Numbered from the stretch's first letter, positions 25,362 to 33,537 are shown. The stretch: 64,000 nucleotides of DNA from Actinomadura mexicana (GCF_900188105.1 NZ_FZNP01000010.1:274286-338285); one strand, 5' to 3'. Program-made: numbers and translations. The notes: a model not told the origin generated them from the sequence alone.

Positions 25362-26687
25362 TTGCCGCACAACCATCACTACGACGCCGTGGTGCTGGGC
25401 GGGGGGACCGCGGGGGAGCTGGTCGCGACCGGCCTCGCCCGCGCGGGAAGGGACGTCGCGCTCGTCGAGAACCGCCTCGTCGGCGGTGAGTCGCCGTACT
25501 TCGCGTGCGTCCCGTCCAAGTCGCTGCTGCTGTCGGCGCGCCGCGGCGAGACCTGGGAGATGGCCCTCGCCCGCCGCGACCGGCTGGCCCGTCACCGGGG
25601 CGACGACCCCGCGGTCGCGCGGATGGCCGAGGACGGCGTGACCGTCCTACGCGGCCGGGGGCGCGTGCTCGACCACGGCCGGATCGAGGTGGACGGCGCC
25701 GTGCACGGCTTCGGCGACCTCGTCGTCTGCACCGGCAGCGAGCCGGTCATGCCGCCCGCCGAAGGGCTGGCCGACGTGCCGCTGTGGACGAGCGCCGAGG
25801 CCCTGTCGGTCCCCGACCTGCCGCGCCGGCTGGTGATCCTCGGCGGCGGCCCGGTGGGCTGCGAGCTGGCGCAGGTGTACGCGGCGTTCGGCTCGCAGGT
25901 CGCGGTCGTCGAGGCGTCCGGGGGGCTGCTGACCGCGGAGGCCCCGTTCGCCGGGGAGGTGCTCGCGGACGCCCTGCGCCGGATGGGCGTCGACCTGCGG
26001 CTCGGCGCCGCCGTCGCCGACGCCGAGCGCAAGGACGTCGGGCTGCGGCTGTGGCTGACCGACGGCGGGACCCTCGACGCCGACCGCGTCCTCGTCGCCG
26101 CCGGGCGCCGCCCCCGCGTGGAGGGTCTCGGGCTGGAGAACCTCGGCATCGACGTCGCCCCCGGCCAGGGGATCCCCGTGGACGAGACGTGCCGGGTGCC
26201 GTGCGGCGCGGGCGGCGTGTGGGCGGCCGGCGACGTCACCGGCGTCGCCCGCACCACGCACGCCGCCCGCTACCAGGCGCAGGTCGCGCTGTCGAACCTG
26301 CTCGGGCACCGGCGCGTGGCCGACTACCGCGCCATCCCCCGCGTCGTCTACACGACGCCCACCGTCTACTCGGTGGGGATCTCGCCCAGGCAGGCGGAGG
26401 AACTCGGCATAGACCTGCTCACCGCCGGGTACGACCTCGCCGCGACGGCCCGGGCGGCGGTCGAGGCCGACGAGCGCGGCCGGGTGGAGCTGTACGCCGA
26501 CCCCACCCGCGGAGTGCTGGTCGGCGCCGCCGCCGCCGGACTCCACGCCGAGGAGTGGATGAGCGAGATCGCGCTGGCCATCCGCGCGGAGACGCCGCTG
26601 AGCCTGCTCGCCGACGTCGTCCACGCGTTCCCGACCCACGGCGAGTCCGTCGAGGCGCCGCTGCGGGAGCTGGCCGGACGGCTGTGA
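25362..26687 (+). CDS. FAD/NAD(P) pyridine nucleotide-disulfide oxidoreductase-like protein lacking the redox disulfide
   Basis: A 441-residue flavoprotein of the lipoamide dehydrogenase/mercuric reductase fold: FAD-binding VVLGGGTAGELVATGLARAG (residues 10-29), NAD(P)-binding VILGGGPVGCELAQVYAAFG, GVWAAGDVTG, and a C-terminal dimerisation domain. The usual C-x4-C reads GGESPYFACVPSK, so the first cysteine is Ser44, and the C-terminal HPTxxE base reads AFPTHGE with Phe in place of His. It is therefore unlikely to reduce disulfides; a quinone reductase or transhydrogenase role is more plausible. TTG 25362 follows GGAAGGAAG; ATG 25323 is the alternative. Confidence 0.85.
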   Translation: MPHNHHYDAVVLGGGTAGELVATGLARAGRDVALVENRLVGGESPYFACVPSKSLLLSARRGETWEMALARRDRLARHRGDDPAVARMAEDGVTVLRGRGRVLDHGRIEVDGAVHGFGDLVVCTGSEPVMPPAEGLADVPLWTSAEALSVPDLPRRLVILGGGPVGCELAQVYAAFGSQVAVVEASGGLLTAEAPFAGEVLADALRRMGVDLRLGAAVADAERKDVGLRLWLTDGGTLDADRVLVAAGRRPRVEGLGLENLGIDVAPGQGIPVDETCRVPCGAGGVWAAGDVTGVARTTHAARYQAQVALSNLLGHRRVADYRAIPRVVYTTPTVYSVGISPRQAEELGIDLLTAGYDLAATARAAVEADERGRVELYADPTRGVLVGAAAAGLHAEEWMSEIALAIRAETPLSLLADVVHAFPTHGESVEAPLRELAGRL

Positions 26688-26706
26688 CCCTGGAGGAGGA
26701 TCCCTG

Positions 26707-26895
26707 ATGAGCGAGACCGACGACCTGGAACAGCCCGCGCCCGACGACGCCAACGAGGCCGACGCGGCCGAGCAGCGGGCCGCCCTCGACGAGGAGGAGC
26801 GCGTCGAGGCGGGCCCCATCCCGGAGGACGCGAACGAGGCCGACGCGGCCGAGCAGCGGCGGGAGGTCCGGCTGGACGAGGACGACTACCGGTGA
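26707..26895 (+). CDS. Small acidic protein with an internal 11-residue duplication
   Basis: A 62-residue, very acidic protein (about a third Asp/Glu) starting 19 bp after the oxidoreductase, with GGAGGAGGA 5-6 bp before the ATG. The segment DANEADAAEQR occurs twice (residues about 14-24 and 41-51), each preceded by a Pro-acidic stretch. No signal peptide, membrane helix or cysteine. I do not recognise a characterised family; it is probably disordered and co-expressed with the reductase. Confidence 0.7.
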   Translation: MSETDDLEQPAPDDANEADAAEQRAALDEEERVEAGPIPEDANEADAAEQRREVRLDEDDYR

Positions 26896-27122
26896 GCTGC
26901 GTTCCGGTGGTCCGGATCGTTGGCGGCGGGCACAGGAAGGAAGGTCGACAGAGAGATCGAACGGGACCGGTTCCGGTTCCGGCGGGAATACACTGACCTG
27001 CGCGAAGGAACGACGGCGGGCGGTGCCCGTGACCAACGGAGTTACCCGCGCGTAGGATGATGAGATTGTTTCCCGGTGACGGACGACCCCCATCCGTCCC
27101 CACGATTCGGTGATCGGAGAGT

Positions 27123-27755
27123 GTGGTGACCGCGACCCCGGACGCCCGCCCCCGTGGCACGAGGCTGCCGCGACTGGCGCGCCGCAAGCAGTTGCTCGGC
27201 GCGGCCCAGGAGGTGTTCGTCGCGCAGGGGTACCACGCTGCGGCGATGGACGAGATCGCCGAGCGCGCGGGCGTCAGCAAGCCCGTGCTCTACCAGCACT
27301 TCCCGGGCAAGCTGGAGCTGTACCTGGCGCTGCTGGACGAGCACGCCGAGGCCCTGGTGAAGATCGTCCGTGAGGCGCTGGAGTCCACCACGGACAACAA
27401 GCTGCGCGTGCAGGCGAGCATGCAGGCCTTCTACGACTTCGTGGCGGGCGACGGCGAGGCCTACCGGCTGGTCTTCGAGTCCGACCTGCGCAACGTCGCG
27501 CCCGTCCGGGCCCGCGTCGACCGCGCCAACCAGCAGTGCGCCGAGATGATCGCGCAGGTGATCGCCGAGGACACCAACGCCCCCGCCGAGGAGGCGCACC
27601 TGCTCGGCATGGGCCTGGTCGGCATGGCCGAGGTCAGCGCCCGCTTCTGGCTCTCCCAGCACCGGGCGATCCCCAAGGACACCGCGGAGAAGATCATCGC
27701 CCGGCTGGCCTGGCGCGGCATCTCCGGCTTCCCCCGCACCACCGACCAGACCTGA
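27123..27755 (+). CDS. TetR family regulator (Rv3208-like)
   Basis: A 210-residue TetR regulator. The HTH lies at residues about 20-65: RRKQLLGAAQEVFVAQGYHA, then MDEIAERAGVSKPVLYQHFP with the recognition helix. The C-terminal ligand domain is helical with FYDFVAGDGEAYRLVFESDL. Gene order (this TetR, DUF3107, RhlE, with moeZ and adnAB nearby) matches what I recall around Rv3208 in M. tuberculosis. The start is GTG 27123 after GGAGAG. Its regulon is unknown. Confidence 0.9.
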   Translation: MVTATPDARPRGTRLPRLARRKQLLGAAQEVFVAQGYHAAAMDEIAERAGVSKPVLYQHFPGKLELYLALLDEHAEALVKIVREALESTTDNKLRVQASMQAFYDFVAGDGEAYRLVFESDLRNVAPVRARVDRANQQCAEMIAQVIAEDTNAPAEEAHLLGMGLVGMAEVSARFWLSQHRAIPKDTAEKIIARLAWRGISGFPRTTDQT

Positions 27756-27757
27756 CG

Positions 27758-27816
27758 CCGCAGGCGCCCCCCGACCCCGCAGGCGCTGCCGGATCTCCGC
27801 CGCAGGCGCTGCCGGA
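27758..27816. repeat. Direct repeats CCGCAGGCGC (x3)
   Basis: CCGCAGGCGC occurs at 27758-27767, 27777-27786 and 27800-27809; the last two copies extend to the identical 17-mer CCGCAGGCGCTGCCGGA (27777-27793, 27800-27816). They fill the start of the 223-bp gap after the TetR stop. They could be remnants of a duplicated terminator or coding tail, or binding sites. The rest of the gap holds only the DUF3107 ribosome binding site. Confidence 0.6.
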
Positions 27817-27978
27817 CCGGCTTCGCGGGCGGGAGCGGGCTGCGCCGTCCACCCCGCGGCCGGGGAACGTTCACCCTCGGCACAACCGGGCGGCGGCGCG
27901 TCCCGGCGATCTCCGTGCGACCATCGGAGCGGGCCCGCCGGCGGTCGGCGGGACGCGCCCGACGACGGGAGGCATCGC

Positions 27979-28212
27979 GTGCAGGTTCGCATCGGGGTCC
28001 AGAACGTGGCCAAGGAACTGGTGGTCGACACCGACCAGACGGCCGACGAGGTACAGGACGCGCTCGGGGCGGCGCTCGCCGAGCCGCAGGGCGTGCTGGT
28101 GCTGAAGGACCGCCGCGCCGGCCGGGTCGTCATCCCCGCGCTCCGCGTCGGCTACCTGGAGATCGCCGAGGACGAGCAGCGCAGCGTCGGCTTCGGCACG
28201 CAGTACACCTGA
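27979..28212 (+). CDS. DUF3107 family protein (TB9.4-like)
   Basis: A 77-residue soluble protein: MQVRIGVQNVAKELVVDTDQ, then a helix and beta strands ending SVGFGTQYT. This is the actinobacteria-specific DUF3107 family, represented in M. tuberculosis by Rv3208A (TB9.4); its biochemical role is not known. The start is GTG 27979 with GGGAGG 6 bp upstream. It stands between TetR and RhlE as in mycobacteria. Confidence 0.9.
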   Translation: MQVRIGVQNVAKELVVDTDQTADEVQDALGAALAEPQGVLVLKDRRAGRVVIPALRVGYLEIAEDEQRSVGFGTQYT

Positions 28213-28373
28213 GCCGCGCCTGAGCGGCGCGGTCCACCCACCCCACGCCGTGCACCCGCGGTTTTACCCTCTCCCCGCGTGCCTTGACCAGGTTTTTGTT
28301 TCAACCCGGCAGGTGGGGCATATCGATCACCGACTTCGGGCGAACGGCCCACGGAAAGGAATGGTTGATCGAC

Positions 28374-28655
28374 ATGCTCACCACGATCCTTTGGTTCATC
28401 GTCGTCGGTGCCGTCATCGGTGCACTCGCGCGGCTGGTCGTGCCGGGCCGCAACCCGATCGGCATCCTGCTCACGGTCCTCGTCGGTATCGCCGGCGCGA
28501 TCCTCGGCGGCGTCGTCGCGGACGCCCTCGGGGCGGGGATGCTCGTCGCCTTCGTCTTCGCGGTGGTGATCGCCGCGCTGGGCGTGGCGGCGCTCACCAT
28601 GATGCACACCCGCGGCCGCGGCCACGGCTCGCGGACCCGCCGCCGGAGCTTCTGA
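28374..28655 (+). CDS. GlsB/YeaQ/YmgE family membrane stress protein
   Basis: A 93-residue protein with three membrane helices: TTILWFIVVGAVIGALARLV with the family motif G-x3-G-x2-AR, IGILLTVLVGIAGAILGGVV, and GMLVAFVFAVVIAALGVAAL, then a basic Arg-rich tail. Such transglycosylase-associated/GlsB proteins are small inner-membrane stress proteins of unknown mechanism. The start is ATG 28374, or TTG 28365, which lies closer to GGAAAGGA. Confidence 0.85.
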   Translation: MLTTILWFIVVGAVIGALARLVVPGRNPIGILLTVLVGIAGAILGGVVADALGAGMLVAFVFAVVIAALGVAALTMMHTRGRGHGSRTRRRSF

Positions 28656-28670
28656 CCCCCGGCACCACCC

Positions 28671-28710
28671 CGACGCAGGCCCCCGCCTCTCGAGGCGGGG
28701 GCCTGCGTCG
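28671..28710 (+). terminator. Perfect hairpin terminator after the GlsB gene
   Basis: A 19-bp perfect stem (28671-28689 with 28692-28710; core GGCCCCCGCCTC / GAGGCGGGGGCC) and a two-base loop TC, 15 bp after the stop codon. No T tract. Confidence 0.8.
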
Positions 28711-28849
28711 TCGCGAAGTGTCCGGATGTGGCCGTTCCCGCCCCGCCCCCGGCCGGTCAGGAGGCCCCGCCGCGCCGGGCGCGTAACGCCTGGCGGGCCG
28801 GGGACGGAATAGATGAAACCATGGAAACGTTGGGTCGAGTGACCGGCTA

Positions 28850-28879
28850 TTGGTGTAGGCAATCAACGGTCGGTACACT
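28850..28879 (+). promoter_or_regulatory. Probable promoter of rhlE with a ~200-nt leader
   Basis: TTGGTG (28850-28855), an 18-bp spacer and TACACT (28874-28879) fit a sigma-70-type promoter. The nearest downstream gene is rhlE, starting at 29087, so its leader would be about 200 nt. The leader contains a hairpin CGGCGG-tgtt-CCGCCG at 29017-29032. Apart from this and the GlsB terminator, the 431 bp between the two genes hold nothing I can identify. Confidence 0.5.
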
Positions 28880-29086
28880 GCGTCGCGGAGTGTGACCGCA
28901 CGCAGCCACAGTGAGTGACTGCTCTCAACCCCTGACTGCGGTCGCCGAAAGATTTGAGCAACGGCTGGTCCCTCCCGCGCGAGCGCGCGGCCACAGGAAC
29001 GGCGGACACGCCGGTTCGGCGGTGTTCCGCCGGCGAGCCGCGCCGCACCCGGGAGCGGAGACCCCGCATATTGGAGGCTGAAAGCC

Positions 29087-30601
29087 CTGACTACCTTTCG
29101 TGAACTCGGGGTCGTACCCGAGATAGCAGACGCCCTCGAAGCCGAAGGCATCGTGGAGGCGTTCCCCATCCAAGAGCTCGCCCTGCCGATCGCGCTGGGC
29201 GGCCACGACATCATCGGCCAGGCCCGCACGGGCACCGGCAAGACCCTCGCGTTCGGCGCCGCACTGCTGCAGCGCATCGAGCACGGCGGCCGCGAGCCGC
29301 GCGCGCTCGTCGTCGCGCCGACCCGCGAGCTGGCCCTCCAGGTCACCGACGACCTGCTCGTCGCCGGCGGCAAGCTCGGCAGCCGCGTCCTGTCGGTGTA
29401 CGGCGGGCGCGCCTACGAGCCGCAGATCGAGGCGCTGCGCGAGGGCGTCGACGTCGTCGTCGGCACTCCCGGCCGGCTCCTGGACCTCGTGAAGCAGAAG
29501 CACCTCGACCTGTCCAAGGTCGAGATTCTTGTGCTGGACGAGGCCGACCGCATGCTCGACCTCGGCTTCCTGCCGGACATCGAGCGCATCGTCCAGCGGA
29601 TCCCGGCGCAGCGGCAGACGATGATGTTCTCGGCGACCATGCCGGGCGAGATCGTCACCCTGTCCCGCAGGTACCTGACCCGTCCCACCAACGTGCGGGC
29701 CGAGTCGCACACGGAGTCGGACGCGACACCGCAGGTCGTCCAGCACGTCTTCCAGGCCCACCAGATGGACAAGCCGGAGATGATCGCCCGTTTGCTGCAG
29801 GCCGAGAGCCGCGGGCTGACCATGATCTTCTGCCAGACCAAGCGGGCCTGCGACCGGGTGGCCGCCGACCTCGCGCAGCGCGGCTTCGACGCCGCCGCCG
29901 TGCACGGCGACCTCGGGCAGAGCCAGCGCGAGCGGGCGCTGCGGGCGTTCCGCAGCGGCAAGATCGGTGTGCTGGTGGCCACGGACGTGGCGGCTCGCGG
30001 CCTCGACGTCGACGACGTCACCCACGTCGTGAACTACGAGTGCCCCGACAGCGCCGACACCTACGTGCACCGCATCGGCCGGACGGGCCGCGCGGGCAAG
30101 GAGGGCATCGCCGTCACGTTCATCGACTGGTCCGACCGCACCCGGTGGAAGCTGATCAACGGCACGCTCGACCTGCCGTTCGCCGATCCGCCGGAGACCT
30201 ACTCGACGTCCCCGCACTTCTTCGAGGCCCTCGGCATCCCCGCGGGCACGAAGGGGACGCTGCCCGCCGACAAGCGGAACGGCCGTGCCGGGCTGGACGC
30301 CGAGAAGCTGGAGGACATCGGCGAGACGGGCAAGGTCCGCAGCCACGACCGCGGCCGCGACCACGACCGGGAGCAGGAGCGGGAACGTCCCCGGCCGCGC
30401 CGCCGCAAGCGCGACCGGACCCGCACGCGGGCGGGCCAGCCGGTCGAGGCGACCGCGACGGAGGCCGAGACGGCCGCGGACGACAACGTCGTCGACGCGG
30501 TCGCCACCGAGCGCAAGCGCAGCCGGAACCGCCGCCGCACCCGCGCCGGCAAGCCGGCCGCGACCGGGGGCGGCACCGCGGAGGCGCCGCAGACCGCCTG
30601 A
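29087..30601 (+). CDS. rhlE: DEAD-box ATP-dependent RNA helicase RhlE-like
   Basis: A DEAD-box RNA helicase of about 504 residues. The Q motif region TFRELGVVPEIADALEAEGI with Gln at FPIQE, motif I ARTGTGKT, DEAD in VLDEADRMLDLGF, SAT in MFSATMP, and HRIGRTGRAG are all present. The last 110 residues are a disordered Arg/Glu-rich tail (RPRPRRRKRDRTRTRAG) for RNA binding. The start is taken as CTG 29087, 9 bp after GGAGG: the first GTG (29153) would delete the Q-motif phenylalanine and helix. Homologues I recall begin MTTFREL at this point. Likely roles are RNA decay or ribosome assembly. Confidence 0.9.
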   Translation: MTTFRELGVVPEIADALEAEGIVEAFPIQELALPIALGGHDIIGQARTGTGKTLAFGAALLQRIEHGGREPRALVVAPTRELALQVTDDLLVAGGKLGSRVLSVYGGRAYEPQIEALREGVDVVVGTPGRLLDLVKQKHLDLSKVEILVLDEADRMLDLGFLPDIERIVQRIPAQRQTMMFSATMPGEIVTLSRRYLTRPTNVRAESHTESDATPQVVQHVFQAHQMDKPEMIARLLQAESRGLTMIFCQTKRACDRVAADLAQRGFDAAAVHGDLGQSQRERALRAFRSGKIGVLVATDVAARGLDVDDVTHVVNYECPDSADTYVHRIGRTGRAGKEGIAVTFIDWSDRTRWKLINGTLDLPFADPPETYSTSPHFFEALGIPAGTKGTLPADKRNGRAGLDAEKLEDIGETGKVRSHDRGRDHDREQERERPRPRRRKRDRTRTRAGQPVEATATEAETAADDNVVDAVATERKRSRNRRRTRAGKPAATGGGTAEAPQTA

Positions 30602-30634
30602 GCGGCGACGGAGCACCCGACCGCGAGACTCGTC

Positions 30635-31345
30635 TCAGTCCCGCGGTCGTGTTCCGTCCGGGCCTCCCCCCTCGCGCAGCCTGAGGGCGAGGCCCGGATG
30701 GTCGGTGACGAGGACGGCGACGCGCGGGTCGCGCAGGAAGCGGCGCATGACGGGCTCGGCGTTGACCGTCCAGATCATGGCGGGGATCCCGGCGCGCCCG
30801 CACTGGCGCAGCACGCCGACGCGGGCGAGCCGGTGGTTGAGGGCGACCATGTCGGCGCCCGCCCGCCGGACCAGCCGCAGCGGCGCGAAGTCGTGCGCGG
30901 CGCCCCGCTCCCACAGGTTGCGGCCGACCGACAGGGCCGTCCGCACCCCCGGGAAGCTCTTCTTGATCTCCGTGAGGGACGTGATCTCGCGGGTCGTCAC
31001 CACGAAGTTCCCGGTGCCGAACGCCTCCACCGCCAGCGCCACGGACTCGTGCTCACAGCCGCGCTCCTTGAGGTCCAGATGCCCCTGCGCCCGGCCCGCG
31101 ATCACCTTCATGGCGTCGCCGGCCAGCGGGACGGGCCGGACCGCGAGCTCCTGGATCCGCTCGTAGGGGAGCCGGTTCAGCCGGAGCCCGGCGATCTCGG
31201 GGTCGTGGTGGACGACCAGCCGGCCGTCCCCGGTCCGCCTGATGTCGATCTCCACGTACTCGGCGCCGGACGCGACGGCGTCGCCGAGGCCCGTGAGGCC
31301 CGCTTCGTCACGGCGGTGGGCGGAGATGGCAGGCATGGCGACCAC
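30635..31345 (-). CDS. Glycerophosphodiester phosphodiesterase family protein
   Basis: A 236-residue GDPD-fold (TIM barrel) enzyme with no signal peptide, so probably cytoplasmic. The metal and phosphate residues are visible: EIDIRRTGDGRLVVHHDPEI carries the Glu-Asp and His, and HLDLKER the later Asp-Lys. The first catalytic motif, usually HRG, reads AHRRDEAG, a variant that removes the Gly. WTVNAEPVMRR near the C-terminus is typical. Start GTG 31345. It is divergent from the hydrolase gene at 31414. Confidence 0.85.
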   Translation of the reverse strand: MVAMPAISAHRRDEAGLTGLGDAVASGAEYVEIDIRRTGDGRLVVHHDPEIAGLRLNRLPYERIQELAVRPVPLAGDAMKVIAGRAQGHLDLKERGCEHESVALAVEAFGTGNFVVTTREITSLTEIKKSFPGVRTALSVGRNLWERGAAHDFAPLRLVRRAGADMVALNHRLARVGVLRQCGRAGIPAMIWTVNAEPVMRRFLRDPRVAVLVTDHPGLALRLREGGGPDGTRPRD

Positions 31346-31413
31346 GGTGGCGACGCTACCACCGAAGATTTCTTACCGAAGCCCGCAGGGCCCCATTGAC
31401 TAAGGTTTCCACC

Positions 31414-32289
31414 GTGAGTACGCCCCGGTTCGTGAGTCTGCCCCCCGGTGTTCGCCGGACGACCGTCGAGACCTCCCGCGGCCCGTTCGCCGCGCTGGAG
31501 GCCCTCCCGGGATCGGGCGTGCCCGACCGCCGGCCCGCCCTCCTCGTCCCCGGCCTCACCGGCAGCAAGGAGGACTTCCTCGCCGTCCTGGAGACCCTGG
31601 CCGCGTCCGGGCGCCGCGTCGTCGCGATCGACATGCGCGGGCAGTACGAGTCCCTCGGCCCGGACGACGAGAGCGCCTACACCCGCGCGGCCCTCGGCGC
31701 CGACATCGCGGCCCTCCTGCCGGCACTGGACCCCGGCCCCGTCCACCTGGTCGGCCACTCGTTCGGCGGCCTGGTGTGCCGCGAGGCCGTCCTCGCCGGG
31801 GCCCGCCCCGCGTCCTTCACGTTGATGAGCTCGGGTCCGGGCGCCGTCTCCGGTCCGGCCGCCGCCCGGGCCCGCGCCCTGCGCGACGCCATCCCCGAAC
31901 TCGGCATGGCGCAGATCTGGGAGCTCAGCCTCGAACCGGACTACCTCGGGCGGGGCCTCCAGCGCGAGATCGTCGCCTTCCTCAAGGCCCGCACGCTCGG
32001 CAACTCCGAGAAGGGGCTGGCGTGCATGGCAGACGGGATCCTCACCGCCCCCGACCGCGTCGACGAGCTGGCCAAGCACTGCGCCGACACCGCCCTGCGC
32101 GTCCTCGTCATCTACGGCGAGGACGACGACGCCTGGGACCCCCGCGCCCAGTCCGCCATGGCCGAACGCCTCAACGCGCCCAAGGTCGTCATCCCCGGCG
32201 CCGCCCACTCCCCCGCGTGGGACGCCCCCGAGACCACCGCCGCCGCCCTCCTCGCCCTCTGGACCGACACCGAGCGCACCCTCAAGTAG
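31414..32289 (+). CDS. Alpha/beta hydrolase
   Basis: A 291-residue alpha/beta-hydrolase. The nucleophile elbow is VGHSFGG (Ser at about 115), the oxyanion strand LVPGLTGSKEDF, the acid in IYGEDDDAWDP and the base in PGAAHSPAWD. No signal peptide. Similar genes are annotated as esterases or lactonases; the substrate is unknown. GTG 31414 was taken over TTG 31396 because of spacing and codon usage. Confidence 0.82.
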   Translation: MSTPRFVSLPPGVRRTTVETSRGPFAALEALPGSGVPDRRPALLVPGLTGSKEDFLAVLETLAASGRRVVAIDMRGQYESLGPDDESAYTRAALGADIAALLPALDPGPVHLVGHSFGGLVCREAVLAGARPASFTLMSSGPGAVSGPAAARARALRDAIPELGMAQIWELSLEPDYLGRGLQREIVAFLKARTLGNSEKGLACMADGILTAPDRVDELAKHCADTALRVLVIYGEDDDAWDPRAQSAMAERLNAPKVVIPGAAHSPAWDAPETTAAALLALWTDTERTLK

Positions 32290-32461
32290 CAACGGGCCCG
32301 GCAGGGCGCTCCGTCATCCGAGCTCGGCGGGCGAGGAGCCGCGCCAGGCCACCTGTGGTCCCCGCCTCAGCCGAGATCGCCGTCGAGGGCGCGAAGCCGG
32401 TGAGCCAGGCGGCGACCCCGCCGGGGAACCGCGTGTGCGGCCGGCGACACGTCGTCCGAGG

Positions 32462-32899
32462 TCAGTCGAGGCAGAACTCGTTGCCTTCGGGGTCGGCCAT
32501 CAGGATGTGGCCGGCGCCCAGCGGGGGCGTCGGGTCGTGGCGCCGGAGGCGGGTGGCACCTCGGGAGACGAGGCGCTCGGCCTCGGCCTCCAGGGCCGCC
32601 ATCCTCGCCTCGCCGTCGAGGCCGGGGGCGGCCCGCACGTCGAGGTGCACGCGGTTCTTGGCCTGCTTGCCCTCCGGGACGCGCTGGAAGAACAGCCGGG
32701 GGCCCGATCCGCCGGGGTCGACCACCGCCGAGGCGTCGTTGCGTTTCTCCGGCGGGACGCCCATCGCCTCCAGGGCCTCGTCCCACGACGCGAAGCCGCC
32801 GGGCGGGTCCTGCAACCGGTAGCCGAGGGCCTCACCCCAGAAGGCCGCGAGCGCGGCCGGGTCGGCGCAGTCGAAGGTGATCTGGACGTCGCGGGCCAT
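32462..32899 (-). CDS. VOC family protein (glyoxalase-like)
   Basis: A 145-residue protein with one pair of glyoxalase/bleomycin-resistance beta-alpha-beta modules: ITFDCADPAALAAFWGEALG, then VHLDVRA and the terminal MADPEGNEFCLD. It is of the actinobacterial glyoxalase_6 type. The metal ligands His/Glu can be seen in VHLDV and GNEF. It starts 1 bp after the stop of the DinB gene, so the two are co-translated. Substrate unknown. Confidence 0.85.
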   Translation of the reverse strand: MARDVQITFDCADPAALAAFWGEALGYRLQDPPGGFASWDEALEAMGVPPEKRNDASAVVDPGGSGPRLFFQRVPEGKQAKNRVHLDVRAAPGLDGEARMAALEAEAERLVSRGATRLRRHDPTPPLGAGHILMADPEGNEFCLD

Positions 32900-32900
32900 G

Positions 32901-33476
32901 TCAGCTCGCCTCCCGGTGAGTGTGCAGGTAGAGGTCGCGGAGCAGGCACACCTCGGACAGGTGGTGGACCAGCTCCCGGTTGATGTGCAGGACCAGCGCT
33001 GCCAGGGGCCGCTCGGCGTACGGTCCCTCGGCCTCCCCGCAGGGGCGGGCGAGGCCGGCCTCGCCGAGGGATTCGACCCCGGCCAGCCAGGTCGCGTACT
33101 CGGCGTCGAGCTGCGCCAGCGCCTCGTCCGCGGTCGCGGCGTACTCGAACGCCCGATAGTCGGTGGGCGCGCGCCCGAAGTGCGCGGCGCCGCGCACCGC
33201 GAGCACGCCGACGATCACGTGCGCTAGCCGCCAGGCGATCGTGGTGAACGGGGCCGGGTCGGGCTGCGGCGTCGCGAAGTCGATGGTCATCGCCCCGGAG
33301 CCGGCGCGCACGGACGCGGGACCGGAACCGGGGCCTCGCGGGCGCACGCTCCAGCAGCCGGGCACCGGCTCCCAGAAGTACTCGTCGTCGGCGAGTCCGC
33401 TGATGCGGGGCCGAAGCTGGTTGTCCCAATGCCAGGCGATCTGTTCCCGGAGCAGTGGGTTCCACGTCTGGGTCAT
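32901..33476 (-). CDS. DinB family protein
   Basis: A 191-residue four-helix-bundle protein: MTQTWNPLLREQIAWHWDNQ, FTTIAWRLAHVIVGVLAVRG with the first His, and LVLHINRELVHHLSEVCLLR with the C-terminal His pair, the usual DinB metal triad. Members act as metal-dependent thiol transferases, often with mycothiol. The ATG is 33476. Divergent from the WYL regulator and followed within 1 bp by the VOC gene. Confidence 0.85.
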   Translation of the reverse strand: MTQTWNPLLREQIAWHWDNQLRPRISGLADDEYFWEPVPGCWSVRPRGPGSGPASVRAGSGAMTIDFATPQPDPAPFTTIAWRLAHVIVGVLAVRGAAHFGRAPTDYRAFEYAATADEALAQLDAEYATWLAGVESLGEAGLARPCGEAEGPYAERPLAALVLHINRELVHHLSEVCLLRDLYLHTHREAS

Positions 33477-33495
33477 GGCGCCAGTGTCACCGCAA

Positions 33496-33508
33496 TACCG
33501 GACAGGTA
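33496..33508. promoter_or_regulatory. Short inverted repeat between DinB and WYL genes
   Basis: TACC-N5-GGTA in the 61-bp gap between the divergent DinB and WYL-regulator genes. It could be the site used by the WYL regulator. The arms are only 4 bp, so this is weak. Confidence 0.3.
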
Positions 33509-33537
33509 CGTTCCGCGTTTCGTGGGAAGATGAGCGG

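Noticed and set aside
28250..28786. Basic plus-strand frame overlapping the GlsB gene
   Set aside because: The GlsB frame has clear membrane helices and family motifs; the alternative is Arg/Pro-rich and runs through the terminator.
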